26,541 nucleotides of DNA. Source: a virus. Below are positions 6,182 to 14,160 of this stretch, piece by piece; the first letter of the stretch is position 1; each line of letters begins with the position of its first letter. The notes beneath the pieces were generated by a model. It was given only the letters and a program-made list of their open reading frames with translations. It was not told where the DNA came from and made no database searches. The stretch is from IMG/VR virus record IMGVR_UViG_3300024352_000278, positions 1 through 26,541 of that record; one strand, written 5' to 3'. The translations under genes were made by a program, and so were the position numbers.

Positions 6182-9100
6182 ACTGCTGAACCAGCTATGG
6201 TGCCGTTGGCATTAAACACGGTAACCATAGCTGTACCACTAGTGGCTGCTAGAGTTATTGTACTAGCACTGACTTGACCTACAGCATTGGCTCCTACAAA
6301 ACTTCCTGCCATCGCTACGTTGGCAAAACCAGAAGCAGTAGTGCTAGCTGTAATCGTGATAGCCTTAGTAGCTGCGTTAGTATTTCTTAGATAGATCCTG
6401 ACTTCTCTACCGGCTGTAAGATTACTGATATTGATAGTTCTTGCTGTACCAGATGCGCTCTGGACATAAGCATAGAAAGTCGTTGTCGAAGCATCAACCG
6501 TAGCATCGGCATCAGAAGTCGAACTAGAATTGCCATAAGTTGGTGAAACTAATGTTGGGTTTGATCCCAATACAACGTTGCCGGTACCTGTTGTTGACAA
6601 CACACTGAGGGTGCCATCACCACCTGAAGTAGTTACGATACCATTCGAAGTCAAACTACCAAGTTTCTTGTTAGTTAGACTTTCTGATCCTGCTAGTGTG
6701 GCCAATGTACCCGTAGTTGGCAGTGTTACACTTGTAGATGCTGTAGTCGTTAAGGTAAGAGCAAAATTACCAGATGTAGTTAGATTATTGGCAATATCGA
6801 TATTGCCAGCTAGTTTAACTGTTCGAGCAGCATTTACGACATCTAGTGTCAATGTCCTACCTGCGGTTAACGCTGTCGAACTAGTCGCAGCTATCGTTAG
6901 ATCAAAAGCAGCACTAGTATCGCGTAAGGCAAACGTTCCTACATTCGTGATGCTAGTTGAAGTGCCGCTGATAGTAGGACTGGTTCCGAGAACAACACTA
7001 CCGCTACCTGTGGTTGCTGTTACACTTAATGTACCATCTCCGCCAGATGTAGTCACAATACCGTTTGAAGTTAGGCTTCCTAGTTTCTTGTTTGTAAGAC
7101 TTTCAGATCCTGCTAGTGTGGCTAGGGTGCCAGTTGTAGGCAATGTGACGTTTGTAGTGTTTGTTGTTGTCAGTGTAAGAGCAAAGTTTCCACTAGTTGT
7201 AAGAGCGTTAGCAGTTGTTAGGTTTCCGCCTAAATCAATATTGCCGTTTAATTTAACTGTGCGGTCGGCATTAATAACGTCAACTGTTAGAGAACGTCCT
7301 GCCGTTAACGCTGTAGAACTTGTAGGAATAACTGATAAGTCAAACGCAGCACTTGTATCTTTTACTTTTAGTGTAGTGAAACGACCTGCTGCCGCGGTCG
7401 TTACACCAATGCTCATATTATTGATTGTACCAGCTGTGGCAGGATTTACTGTCACAGTACCTGTGCCTGTGGGACTAAATGTCACATTTAAATTTGCTGG
7501 ACTTGCTGTCAATGCGTTATTAACAGTTGTTGTACCTGTAGCAGCACCGATGCTTACTGTAGTGGCTGCTCCAAAGGCATTAACTGTTGTCGCTGTGGTA
7601 TTCAACAGATTAAACGAAGTTTGGTCTGTGGTTATATCACCACCTTTGACCTGTAGATCAAGGTCTACTACAAGATTGTTATTGATATTTGTCGTACCAC
7701 TAGAATTTCCAATCTCTATAGTCGTTCCAACTGTAGCAAGATTAACTGTTGACGCTGCGCCAAAGGCATTGATCGTAGTAGCATCAGTGTTCAACAAATT
7801 GAATGTAAGTGCGTTAGTGGTTAGATCGCCACCTTTGATCTGTAGATCTTGGTTGATCACTACATCACTTCTAAATGTAGTTGTACCGCCAGCTGTTGAG
7901 AACGTCAATGTAGTGGCTGCGCCAAATGCCTGGACTGTTGTTGCTGTGCCATCGATTAAATTAAACGAAGTTTGGTTAGTGGTTATATCGCCACCTTTAA
8001 CCTGTAGATCACCATTTATAACAACGTTGTCATTTTTGATCGTTAATGTTCCTGCTCCTCCCGACGCACCAATGTCAATCGTAGTAGCTGCGCCAAACAG
8101 GTTTCCAGTCACTGCATTAGTATTAAACACAGACACTGTGCCTGTCGATGTTGTCGTGATAGATGGCGATGAACCATTTAGATTCAATGATGTAGCATTC
8201 GTTCCGGTAATTGTAGGATTGCCAATAGTCAGCGTTCCGCTGTTGGCTCCTATGTTAACTGCCGTAGCCGCTCCAAATAGATTACCGGTAAGAGCATTAG
8301 TATTGAATACTGAAGCAGTACCTGTGCTAGTAGTACTGACACTAGGATTTGCTCCGTTCATATTGAACGTGCTCAGGTTAGGAGTGGTCAGTGTAGGATT
8401 GTTGATATTGAAAGTGCCTGTTGCTGCTCCCATCGTTATGGTAGTAGCAGAACCACCTATATTCAATGTAGTAGCTGTAGTATTGATCAGATTAAACGAA
8501 GTCTGATCGGTCTTTAATGTAGTAGCTCTTAGCTCTAAAGCACCTGTTCCGTTTAGATCTATAACTATATCATCATTGGAATTAGTACCTATGATGTTAT
8601 TTTCAAAAATCCTTAGACCATTAGTGTCAACACGACTGTTAAGATAGATAGTGCCGCCACTGCTGCCCAATGTCAGTGTCTGATTGTCAGTGTCGGTGGT
8701 CAACATGGTAACACCAGTTACAGGCGCAGGATTGAATGAAACTCTTATCCTATAACTAACATTGCCAGTATTGCCAGTCCAATCAATGATTATCCTATAA
8801 TTTACTGCTCCATTATAAACTTCTGAATATATGTTACTGATTTGATAACTTTGTAAAGCCACCACACCGCTGGCGCTGTCTAGATTTGACCAAATCAATG
8901 TGCTAGGATCTTGCCTTTGTAGTACGACAGATCCTGATACTATACTATCTAATACTTTATAAACAGCGGTATAATCTAGCATACCGTCACCGGCTGCTGT
9001 GAAGTTGATAGTAACAGTCCTAGCAGCCGACGAGCTTTGTGTTTCATCGGGACTGAGCAATAGTGGATTGCCAATGGTACCAGTACCTGTAACGTTGTCA

Positions 9101-9867
9101 CCAGCACTGATTGTGATACCAGATAGCCCGCCGTCGCTGCTTTCGATATCAGCGACTACTAAATTTTTTACATAAATGGTATTGCTGGTTATGTTGCCTC
9201 TAGTAGTCACAGACTGTAGATTGTCAGTTTCTGTAACACCGAAACTTTCGAATTTTAATTCTTGTGGGCCGCCGCGTGTGATAGAAATACCACGCACAGG
9301 AGTTATAGTGATGCTTTGATTAGCACCTGCTGTGCTGCTAAGGTTGATATCTGTAGTTGCTAAAGGAACAGTCATGCTGTATTCAGCAGAGTTAATGTTC
9401 ACAGATCCTGTATCTTGATCGATACCGTTGACAAACATACCAGCACCTAAAGTTATGTTTAGGCTGTCTCTGACACTTTTGGCTTCCAGGGTAGATCCAA
9501 CAACAGGCAGTGTAGGATGGAAAAATCTCACAGTCCTAAAGGTGTCTATATAGGCTGTATCATAAGGAAAAGTATAATCAGCTACTAGCAAATGATTCGA
9601 CCCAGATCCAACTGACAGCAGATCTATAGGAACGATTTCCCTAGCATTTTGCTCAGTGGTTGCCAGTTTAAATGTGTTGGCTGTGAGATAGATAATGTAA
9701 TACTTGTGTCCGTCTACTAATCCGCCTATACTGGTTCCGCCACCGTTATAATATATAACACCTTGATAATTATTGAATCCGTGGCTGTTCTTTGTAATTA
9801 CGTCTGTACCAATGTTAACCGCTGTAGCAGGGTTAAACGTTATCGGGCTAGTTGAAATCGCTGGCAT
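6178..9867 (-). CDS. Large repetitive tail-fibre-type protein (1229 aa)
   Basis: Structural protein of tail-fibre type, 1229 residues, Thr/Asn/Gly/Ala/Ser-rich with no Cys seen. The N-terminus (about residues 8-75) carries a module, FNPATAV...NGGGTSIGGL...YYIIY, that is also found inside the 2510-residue fibre. The middle (roughly residues 455-770) is built of repeats such as TSFNLLNTTATTVNAFGAAT and LQVKGGDIT. Two near-identical units of about 140 residues follow, each starting DTSAAFDL and containing LTNKKLGSLTSNGIVTT. The C-terminus ends in a compact domain (GREVRIYLRNTNAATKAITI). The repeats suggest a long beta-structured fibre shaft; a host-recognition role is inference. The start has AAAGGA upstream and a late promoter at 9888-9895. 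I see no chaperone or peptidase (S74) domain. Confidence 0.88.
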   Translation of the reverse strand: MPAISTSPITFNPATAVNIGTDVITKNSHGFNNYQGVIYYNGGGTSIGGLVDGHKYYIIYLTANTFKLATTEQNAREIVPIDLLSVGSGSNHLLVADYTFPYDTAYIDTFRTVRFFHPTLPVVGSTLEAKSVRDSLNITLGAGMFVNGIDQDTGSVNINSAEYSMTVPLATTDINLSSTAGANQSITITPVRGISITRGGPQELKFESFGVTETDNLQSVTTRGNITSNTIYVKNLVVADIESSDGGLSGITISAGDNVTGTGTIGNPLLLSPDETQSSSAARTVTINFTAAGDGMLDYTAVYKVLDSIVSGSVVLQRQDPSTLIWSNLDSASGVVALQSYQISNIYSEVYNGAVNYRIIIDWTGNTGNVSYRIRVSFNPAPVTGVTMLTTDTDNQTLTLGSSGGTIYLNSRVDTNGLRIFENNIIGTNSNDDIVIDLNGTGALELRATTLKTDQTSFNLINTTATTLNIGGSATTITMGAATGTFNINNPTLTTPNLSTFNMNGANPSVSTTSTGTASVFNTNALTGNLFGAATAVNIGANSGTLTIGNPTITGTNATSLNLNGSSPSITTTSTGTVSVFNTNAVTGNLFGAATTIDIGASGGAGTLTIKNDNVVINGDLQVKGGDITTNQTSFNLIDGTATTVQAFGAATTLTFSTAGGTTTFRSDVVINQDLQIKGGDLTTNALTFNLLNTDATTINAFGAASTVNLATVGTTIEIGNSSGTTNINNNLVVDLDLQVKGGDITTDQTSFNLLNTTATTVNAFGAATTVSIGAATGTTTVNNALTASPANLNVTFSPTGTGTVTVNPATAGTINNMSIGVTTAAAGRFTTLKVKDTSAAFDLSVIPTSSTALTAGRSLTVDVINADRTVKLNGNIDLGGNLTTANALTTSGNFALTLTTTNTTNVTLPTTGTLATLAGSESLTNKKLGSLTSNGIVTTSGGDGTLSVTATTGSGSVVLGTSPTISGTSTSITNVGTFALRDTSAAFDLTIAATSSTALTAGRTLTLDVVNAARTVKLAGNIDIANNLTTSGNFALTLTTTASTSVTLPTTGTLATLAGSESLTNKKLGSLTSNGIVTTSGGDGTLSVLSTTGTGNVVLGSNPTLVSPTYGNSSSTSDADATVDASTTTFYAYVQSASGTARTINISNLTAGREVRIYLRNTNAATKAITITASTTASGFANVAMAGSFVGANAVGQVSASTITLAATSGTAMVTVFNANGTIAGSAV
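6554..7393 (-). repeat. Tandem repeat of about 420 bp inside fibre gene
   Basis: Two adjacent units about 420 bases (140 codons) apart encode near-identical protein segments. For example, the segment at 6661-6700 matches that at 7081-7120 with few changes, and both encode ESLTNKKLG. Outer boundaries are approximate. Most differences are silent or conservative, so the duplication is old enough to have drifted but is held in frame. Confidence 0.8.
7560..8520 (-). repeat. Degenerate repeats encoding TSFNL...FGAAT modules
   Basis: At least four in-frame copies of a TSFNL-x-x-T-x-ATT-x-x-FGAAT module, with intervening LQVKGGDIT or LQIKGGDLT segments at about 7640, 7830 and 7992. Spacing is about 160 to 190 bases. 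Copies of NLFGAAT plus STGT(A/V)SVFNTNA lie nearer 8100-8350. They form part of the fibre shaft. Confidence 0.7.
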
Positions 9868-9887
9868 TATCCTGTCCTTTTACCAAG

Positions 9888-9895
9888 TATTTATT
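9888..9895 (-). promoter_or_regulatory. T4-type late promoter for 1229-aa fibre
   Basis: Reads AATAAATA on the minus strand, a full match to the NATAAATA late element known from T4-like phages. The predicted start is about 15 bases before the fibre ATG, with AAAGGA in the short leader. It is placed back to back with the plus-strand element at 9909. Confidence 0.7.
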
Positions 9896-9908
9896 GTTTT
9901 TGACAAAG

Positions 9909-9916
9909 GATAAATA
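9909..9916 (+). promoter_or_regulatory. T4-type late promoter for 480-aa fibre
   Basis: GATAAATA, a full match to NATAAATA, ends 8 bases before the ATG at 9925. The predicted transcript begins only a few bases before the start codon, so the mRNA would have almost no leader and no ribosome site. The same ten bases, GGATAAATAT, occur before the gene at 25778. Confidence 0.65.
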
Positions 9917-9924
9917 TTCGTACT

Positions 9925-11367
9925 ATGGAACAAACCAACATTGATCAAATACTCGGTGGCTTGGCTGATGAGCTAAAAGCCATTTCTGCTGCTAACAAAG
10001 TCACTGCGCCCGGAGAAATACTAGCTGTTATTGAACAGAATCTAGCTAGTCTTTTCAGGAATGTACCCTACGGTTCATTGAGCGGAGACCACATAGAAGG
10101 CGGAAAAATCAAAAATTTCAGCAGCTCTGGTATAAGAGATTCTGCTACAAAAACTGTTCTGACTATCGACGACACAGGAATCAAAACTAGAAATGCCAGC
10201 ATCGACAACGTTGATTCCAATCTAAATGTATCTAAAACATTGACTGCCAACGAGCTAGTAGTAGTCAACGATCTCACAGTATCAGGCATTTTAAGAGCCA
10301 ATTTAGAAGTAGACTACAAAAAAATACTCAATCAGATTCCGCAAAGAGCCTTTACAGGCGATATGATCGCAGGCGGTACTATAAGAAACTTTGCTAGTAC
10401 CGGTATACGAGATGTAGCTACTAGTCCAAAGATCGTAGTCCAAGATGATGCTGTAGCGATAGAAGCACTCAAGACTCCTTTAATCAAAGGCGATGTCGCT
10501 GTAGAAAACTCACTCACAGTCAAAGATGCCAGGATTACTGGCACACTTACTGCTGAAGTAATTACTGTAAAAGAATTAAGAACTGATATCAGGATTGAAA
10601 GATCTACACCATTAGAATTCGTAGAGACAGCAGACAGTCCTATCATAGGAAAAGGGCTAGTTTGGAAAAGCGGTAAGAGTCCTAAACAACTGATATTAAA
10701 AGATCAAGAAACTATTTGGTCTTCACAAAATATAGATCTAGCACAAGAACGTTCTTACATGATAGACAGTGTGTCTGTGCTGAGTGTAAAAGAACTTGGG
10801 CCCACAGTTTCCAAGAGCAGACTCAAAGAAGTCGGCAATCTTAATAAACTAACAGTGTTGGGAGATGTAAACTTCAATGATGTATTCGTTTACAATTCTG
10901 TCAGCGATAGGATTGGTATAGGCATAGAACAAGGACACAGCAAGCTATCTGTATTCGAGCATAATGTAGAAATCATGGTAGGCACTAAAGATCAAAGCAA
11001 GGCTGTGATCGGAACTTTTGCCAGCAATGAATTACATCTAGTCACAGATGATACTTCAAGGATCGTGATTGACGGCTCTGGTAATACCACAGTGGGCGAT
11101 GCCAATAATCCAAAACAGGTCAAGATATTTGGCAAGGTTAGTATAGGTATCAAGAATCCAGATCCTTCAGTTTCACTACATGTCGACGGACCTATCAGGA
11201 TCGCAGATCGACTACAGTCATATGGTTCAGCAGCACCTATCTATGGTACTTACAAGAAAGGTGATATTGTTTGGAATTCAGAACCTGCTATCAATCAACC
11301 CATAGGTTGGGTATGTGTAGCAGACGGTAGCCCTGGTATCTGGGCCAAGTTTGGTATGATCGGATAA
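9925..11367 (+). CDS. Tail-fibre-type structural protein (480 aa)
   Basis: Probable tail-fibre or baseplate-associated protein of 480 residues. After a helical N-terminus (residues 1-40) it has an internal duplication. GSLSGDHIEGGKIKNF...GIRD at about residue 50 is repeated as RAFTGDMIAGGTIRNF...GIRD at about residue 141, a spacing of 91 residues. The middle is beta-rich with short LTV/DLTV fibre repeats. The last 35 residues (GDIVWNSEP...GWVCVADGSPGIWAKFG) match a C-terminal module I recognise from phage fibres and surface-sugar-binding or degrading proteins. It is divergent from the 1229-residue fibre and directly followed by the GNGES-type gene. A receptor-binding role is inferred. Confidence 0.85.
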   Translation: MEQTNIDQILGGLADELKAISAANKVTAPGEILAVIEQNLASLFRNVPYGSLSGDHIEGGKIKNFSSSGIRDSATKTVLTIDDTGIKTRNASIDNVDSNLNVSKTLTANELVVVNDLTVSGILRANLEVDYKKILNQIPQRAFTGDMIAGGTIRNFASTGIRDVATSPKIVVQDDAVAIEALKTPLIKGDVAVENSLTVKDARITGTLTAEVITVKELRTDIRIERSTPLEFVETADSPIIGKGLVWKSGKSPKQLILKDQETIWSSQNIDLAQERSYMIDSVSVLSVKELGPTVSKSRLKEVGNLNKLTVLGDVNFNDVFVYNSVSDRIGIGIEQGHSKLSVFEHNVEIMVGTKDQSKAVIGTFASNELHLVTDDTSRIVIDGSGNTTVGDANNPKQVKIFGKVSIGIKNPDPSVSLHVDGPIRIADRLQSYGSAAPIYGTYKKGDIVWNSEPAINQPIGWVCVADGSPGIWAKFGMIG

Positions 11368-11369
11368 AG

Positions 11370-11960
11370 ATGCCAGTCCTAGCGATAGGAAACGGTGAAA
11401 GCCGAACAAACATAGATCTAACACCGTATACTAAAAAATATCTCACAGTAGGTTGTAATGCTCTGATCAGAGACTACGATGTCGATCATCTGGTCTGTGT
11501 AGATCGAAGAATGGTCACGGAAGCAGTAGCATTAAACAAACAATGTCGCATCTATACTAGACCAGATTGGATCGATCAATTTCAATCATATCCCCAAGTA
11601 ACTACGGTACCCAAATTGCCTTATAAAGGTGATCAAAGAGCAGACGAGCCATTCCAATGGGGTAGTGGACCTTATGCTATATTGCTAGCTGCCAATCTAT
11701 GTACAGACACAGTATACATGATGTCTTTTGATCTATATGGAAAAGTAGACAAGGTCAACAACGTGTACAAAGGTACATCCAATTATGTCAAAGACGATTC
11801 TCATGCTATAGATCCTAGTTATTGGATACATCAAACCAAAAAAGTATTCGAAAGTTTTCCAGAGTTAACATTTGTGATAGTCAACGATGATGATTGGCCT
11901 AATCCATTAGAATGGCGACTGCCCAATGTGGAACTAATCAGTTTTAAAGATTTCTCTTGA
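11370..11960 (+). CDS. GNGES-type phage protein, possible sugar transferase
   Basis: 196 residues. It opens with VLAIGNGESRTNIDL, a Rossmann-like beta strand and Gly loop that I have seen in phage and bacterial proteins related to glycosyltransferases or DUF115-like proteins. Further conserved-looking pieces are VGCNALIRDYDVDHLVCVDRR and QWGSGPYAILLAAN, followed by a Rossmann-type strand (VYMMSFDLYG). A nucleotide- or nucleotide-sugar-binding role is likely; the actual substrate is not visible. It starts two bases after the fibre gene's stop, with GGATAAAG as a weak ribosome site, so it is probably co-transcribed with the fibre. It may act on host or virion glycans, as its glycosyltransferase-like neighbours might. 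Confidence 0.62.
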   Translation: MPVLAIGNGESRTNIDLTPYTKKYLTVGCNALIRDYDVDHLVCVDRRMVTEAVALNKQCRIYTRPDWIDQFQSYPQVTTVPKLPYKGDQRADEPFQWGSGPYAILLAANLCTDTVYMMSFDLYGKVDKVNNVYKGTSNYVKDDSHAIDPSYWIHQTKKVFESFPELTFVIVNDDDWPNPLEWRLPNVELISFKDFS

Positions 11961-11966
11961 CCATGT

Positions 11967-11974
11967 TATAAATA
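11967..11974 (+). promoter_or_regulatory. Consensus T4 late promoter
   Basis: TATAAATA, the exact T4 late consensus, lies 7 bases after the stop of the GNGES gene. The predicted start is about 11979-11980, at the first base of a perfect hairpin. It would serve queD and probably the glycosyltransferase-like gene after it. A second, one-mismatch element (TTTAAATA, 12022-12029) lies closer to queD. Confidence 0.75.
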
Positions 11975-11978
11975 TCCT

Positions 11979-11998
11979 GTAACATTATTAAATGTTAC
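11979..11998 (+). other. Perfect hairpin at predicted mRNA 5' end
   Basis: GTAACATT at 11979-11986 and AATGTTAC at 11991-11998 form an 8-pair stem with the 4-base loop ATTA. No U-run follows, so it is not a typical terminator. Its position directly at the predicted late transcription start suggests a 5'-end stabilising stem; operator use is the alternative because the site is palindromic. Confidence 0.6.
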
Positions 11999-12074
11999 GA
12001 GGACTAAGACGCTCACCCCTCTTTAAATACTCTGCGTGTCATCAAACTTGCTCATTTGTTACAGGAGACTAGAG

Positions 12075-12614
12075 ATGGCAAAATATTACTCAACAAAAAC
12101 TTACGGCAATGACAGAGGGCTGTCATGCTGTTTTAGACAATGGCGTTCAACACATAGCCATTGTTCACTATTACACGGTTACTCTATCGGAATCAAACTG
12201 ATTTTTGAAAGTGAAACCCTAGATGATCGCAATTGGGTCATGGACTTTGGAGGTCTAAAGGCATTCAAAGAATGGTCAGAATTTATGTTTGATCATACCT
12301 TGGTAGTCGCCCATGATGATCCTCATCTTGAAAAATTTCAAACGCTAGCAGAATTGGGTTTGAATGATGTAGGAGGGATCTGCGATCTACGTGTAGTCGA
12401 CGGAGTCGGTTGTGAAAAGTTTGCCGAATTGGCATACAAAACAATGGACGATATCTTGAAAACGTTCCAAGCAGGTAAAGTTTGGCGTTACACTGATCAT
12501 AGAAACAATTACCTAAAAGCGTTCGAACCTCGCTATCCTGTAGGCAGCGGTGTGAGGATCAAGAGCGCAGAAGTATTCGAACACGCAGGTAATTCCGCGA
12601 TCTACGAAGGTTAA
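12075..12614 (+). CDS. queD: QueD-like 6-carboxytetrahydropterin synthase homologue
   Basis: Belongs to the 6-pyruvoyl/6-carboxytetrahydropterin synthase fold (T-fold), 179 residues. Classical QueD makes 6-carboxy-tetrahydropterin from dihydroneopterin triphosphate in the queuosine/7-deazaguanine pathway. Seen here: HSHC30SLLH34GYS, corresponding to the C-x3-HGH loop; VMDFGGLK (57-62); FDH74TLVV, the Asp-His pair; GCEKFAE; and a C-terminal AEVFEHAGNSAIYE with the expected Glu. The first zinc His (AAH in QueD) aligns to the CCFRQW region, and HGH is HGY, so the zinc site differs. Extra H27 and H29 may compensate. The ATG at 12075 is chosen for the AGGAG ribosome site; an upstream extension lacks one. 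No other deazaguanine gene is in the window. Confidence 0.82.
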   Translation: MAKYYSTKTYGNDRGLSCCFRQWRSTHSHCSLLHGYSIGIKLIFESETLDDRNWVMDFGGLKAFKEWSEFMFDHTLVVAHDDPHLEKFQTLAELGLNDVGGICDLRVVDGVGCEKFAELAYKTMDDILKTFQAGKVWRYTDHRNNYLKAFEPRYPVGSGVRIKSAEVFEHAGNSAIYEG

Positions 12615-12616
12615 TC

Positions 12617-13315
12617 ATGCTCAATGTGATCTGTTTAAAACACGGAACCAAGTACAGTTCCGATTATGTAAACAGATTGTATAACATGATCGAGAGGCAT
12701 CTAACGGTGCCTCATCGTTTTGTCTGCTTCACAGACGATCCTTCAAATCTAAACACAGCTATCGAAATACGTATGCTGCCAGACAATCACCTACAAGGTT
12801 GGTGGTGGAAACCATATGTATTCAAAAAAGATCATTTTCCAGAAGGAGATACTTGCTTCTTTATAGATCTAGATATGGTCATTGTACGAAACATCGATCA
12901 TTTGATTTCCTATAGGTCAGGAGATTTTGTAGGACTGAGAGACCCTGGTCGTGTGTTTAGGAGAGATTATCAAAAATTAGGCAGCGCAGTCATGCGTTGG
13001 CCAGCAGGAAAATTTTCTAATATATGGGATGATTTTGTAGTCAAATTTGAAACTATCTGCGCTAGACTACACGGAGATCAAGATTGGATATATGATCTAC
13101 ACAAAAATAACATTTACTTCTATCCAGACGAATGGATCAAAAGTTATAAATGGGAAGTACGAACTAGGGATGAAATTTTAGGCTTCGGTAAGAATTCAAA
13201 ATTTAAATTCGTATCTAATCCCAAAGTTTTAAAAGAAACTGCTGTGTTGGCCTTCCACGGGTATCCTATGGTACACGAAGTTCAAGATCCTATTATCGTA
13301 GACAATTGGAGATAG
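12617..13315 (+). CDS. Glycosyltransferase-like protein with DxD motif
   Basis: Probable GT-A type glycosyltransferase or related protein, 232 residues. The N-terminus (LNVICLKHGTKYSSDYVNRLY) and a central CFFIDLDMVIV, with D84-L85-D86 as the metal/nucleotide-sugar DxD, fit the GT8/GT32-like fold. HGDQDWI near residue 155 (an Asp near the acceptor site in such families) and AFHGYPMVHE close to the C-terminus also match. The sugar donor and acceptor are unknown. It begins 2 bases after queD. Its last 34 bases overlap the convergent gene on the minus strand, another glycan-type gene. Modification of host surface or virion glycans is inference. Confidence 0.75.
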   Translation: MLNVICLKHGTKYSSDYVNRLYNMIERHLTVPHRFVCFTDDPSNLNTAIEIRMLPDNHLQGWWWKPYVFKKDHFPEGDTCFFIDLDMVIVRNIDHLISYRSGDFVGLRDPGRVFRRDYQKLGSAVMRWPAGKFSNIWDDFVVKFETICARLHGDQDWIYDLHKNNIYFYPDEWIKSYKWEVRTRDEILGFGKNSKFKFVSNPKVLKETAVLAFHGYPMVHEVQDPIIVDNWR

Positions 13316-14115
13316 GGCGAAAGCAGGCTCTGAGGAATGCCTTCTCTCATTTCATCTTCAGTCCATTCACACCAACAAATATCATTAGCCCATTGTTCTC
13401 TATCCAATCTTGGTAGATTTTCGATCAAAGAAATATCAGTAGCAGAAACAGGTGCTGCCAAACTGCTTCTATCTACTATAGCCGGAACTCCTGCTATAAC
13501 AGATTCGATACCAGGATTGCTATTATGGTTAATAACACAATAGGCATCCAGAAGTTCTTGTTGGAAAGGTTTAGAATCGTCAACTTCCACTCCACTAACC
13601 GCAAACTTAAATCTAGGATGTTGGCGCAACACTATATTCCTGTCTGTATACTTTCGAACTTCTTCTATTATATTTTTGGTCCAGGTAATAGGATCAGGCT
13701 GACCTGCCCACTGTTGGCTGTGTGCGTGTTGAGAACATATGATTATCTTTCCGTCATTGTTCTTCCAAGGCTGTAGTTCTATTCCTAATTTCTTTCTACG
13801 TGTCGAATCTTTTGGACCTTGTACAAAATAGTGTCCTGCGTTTATGCCGTTGACTCCTATCTTCCAAGTGATATCTCTTTTCAGTCCGCCGATTTCCAAA
13901 ACTACTACCGGCTTGTTTTGGGCTCTATATGAATCAAAAACAGCTTTGTTGAATCTCATACGACCATACCAAAGCACACTCCAGATAACGGCTACGTCAC
14001 CGTCTCCGGAATTATAAACGACTTCGTGTCGAAATTTTTTCAAACCTCGAGCAAAGGATTCGAATATGGGCGGACTATTCATGGCCCCGAAATTGGTGTA
14101 GAGATCAAATTTCAT
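13282..14115 (-). CDS. Polysaccharide-synthesis-like protein (GT-B type)
   Basis: 277 residues, resembling the C-terminal half of GT-B glycosyltransferases and capsule polysaccharide (KpsC-like) proteins. Seen: an N-terminal Rossmann-like start (FDLYTNFGAMNSPPIFESF), GDVAVIWSVLWYGR, VVVLEIGGLKR, a strand IIICSQHAHSQQW, then RQHPRF. The signature HNSNPGIESVIAGVPAIVDR follows, equivalent to the N-S-x4-E-x4-G-x-P donor-site motif. The donor sugar is unknown. It is transcribed against the two genes around it and overlaps the DxD glycosyltransferase tail by 34 bases. No ribosome site is clear. A weak late-like element, AATATATA on the minus strand at 14120-14127, ends four bases before its ATG. 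Confidence 0.72.
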   Translation of the reverse strand: MKFDLYTNFGAMNSPPIFESFARGLKKFRHEVVYNSGDGDVAVIWSVLWYGRMRFNKAVFDSYRAQNKPVVVLEIGGLKRDITWKIGVNGINAGHYFVQGPKDSTRRKKLGIELQPWKNNDGKIIICSQHAHSQQWAGQPDPITWTKNIIEEVRKYTDRNIVLRQHPRFKFAVSGVEVDDSKPFQQELLDAYCVINHNSNPGIESVIAGVPAIVDRSSLAAPVSATDISLIENLPRLDREQWANDICWCEWTEDEMREGIPQSLLSPYLQLSTIIGS

Positions 14116-14125
14116 ACTGTATATA

Positions 14126-14154
14126 TTGACTTATAGCTCTGTTGATAGTATAAT
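14126..14154 (+). promoter_or_regulatory. Sigma-70 promoter with leaderless geometry
   Basis: TTGACT at 14126-14131 (one mismatch) and a perfect TATAAT at 14149-14154, spacer 17 bases. Six bases separate the -10 from the ATG at 14161, so the predicted transcription start is the A of the start codon. It drives the 14161-16050 operon. Confidence 0.82.
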
Positions 14155-14160
14155 AAGACT

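Noticed and set aside
6578-8506. 642-residue open frame on the plus strand opposite the 1229-aa fibre
   Set aside because: It is the antisense of Thr/Asn/Ala repeats, giving a Val/Pro/Leu-rich pseudo-protein with no ribosome site or domain. The minus-strand frame has fibre features and a promoter.
9900-9926. Perfect TTGACA just before the 480-aa fibre, possible sigma-70 promoter
   Set aside because: No -10 hexamer at a proper distance; TACTAT is poor and only 15 bases away. The late element GATAAATA explains the site better.
12036-12074. N-terminal extension of the QueD-like protein
   Set aside because: The ATG at 12075 has AGGAG at good spacing and matches the family start. The extension has no ribosome site and overlaps promoter-like DNA.
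13337-13776. Plus-strand frames across the GT-B-like gene
   Set aside because: Short, without ribosome sites or motifs. The minus-strand frame holds the HNSNPGIES motif and covers the whole region.
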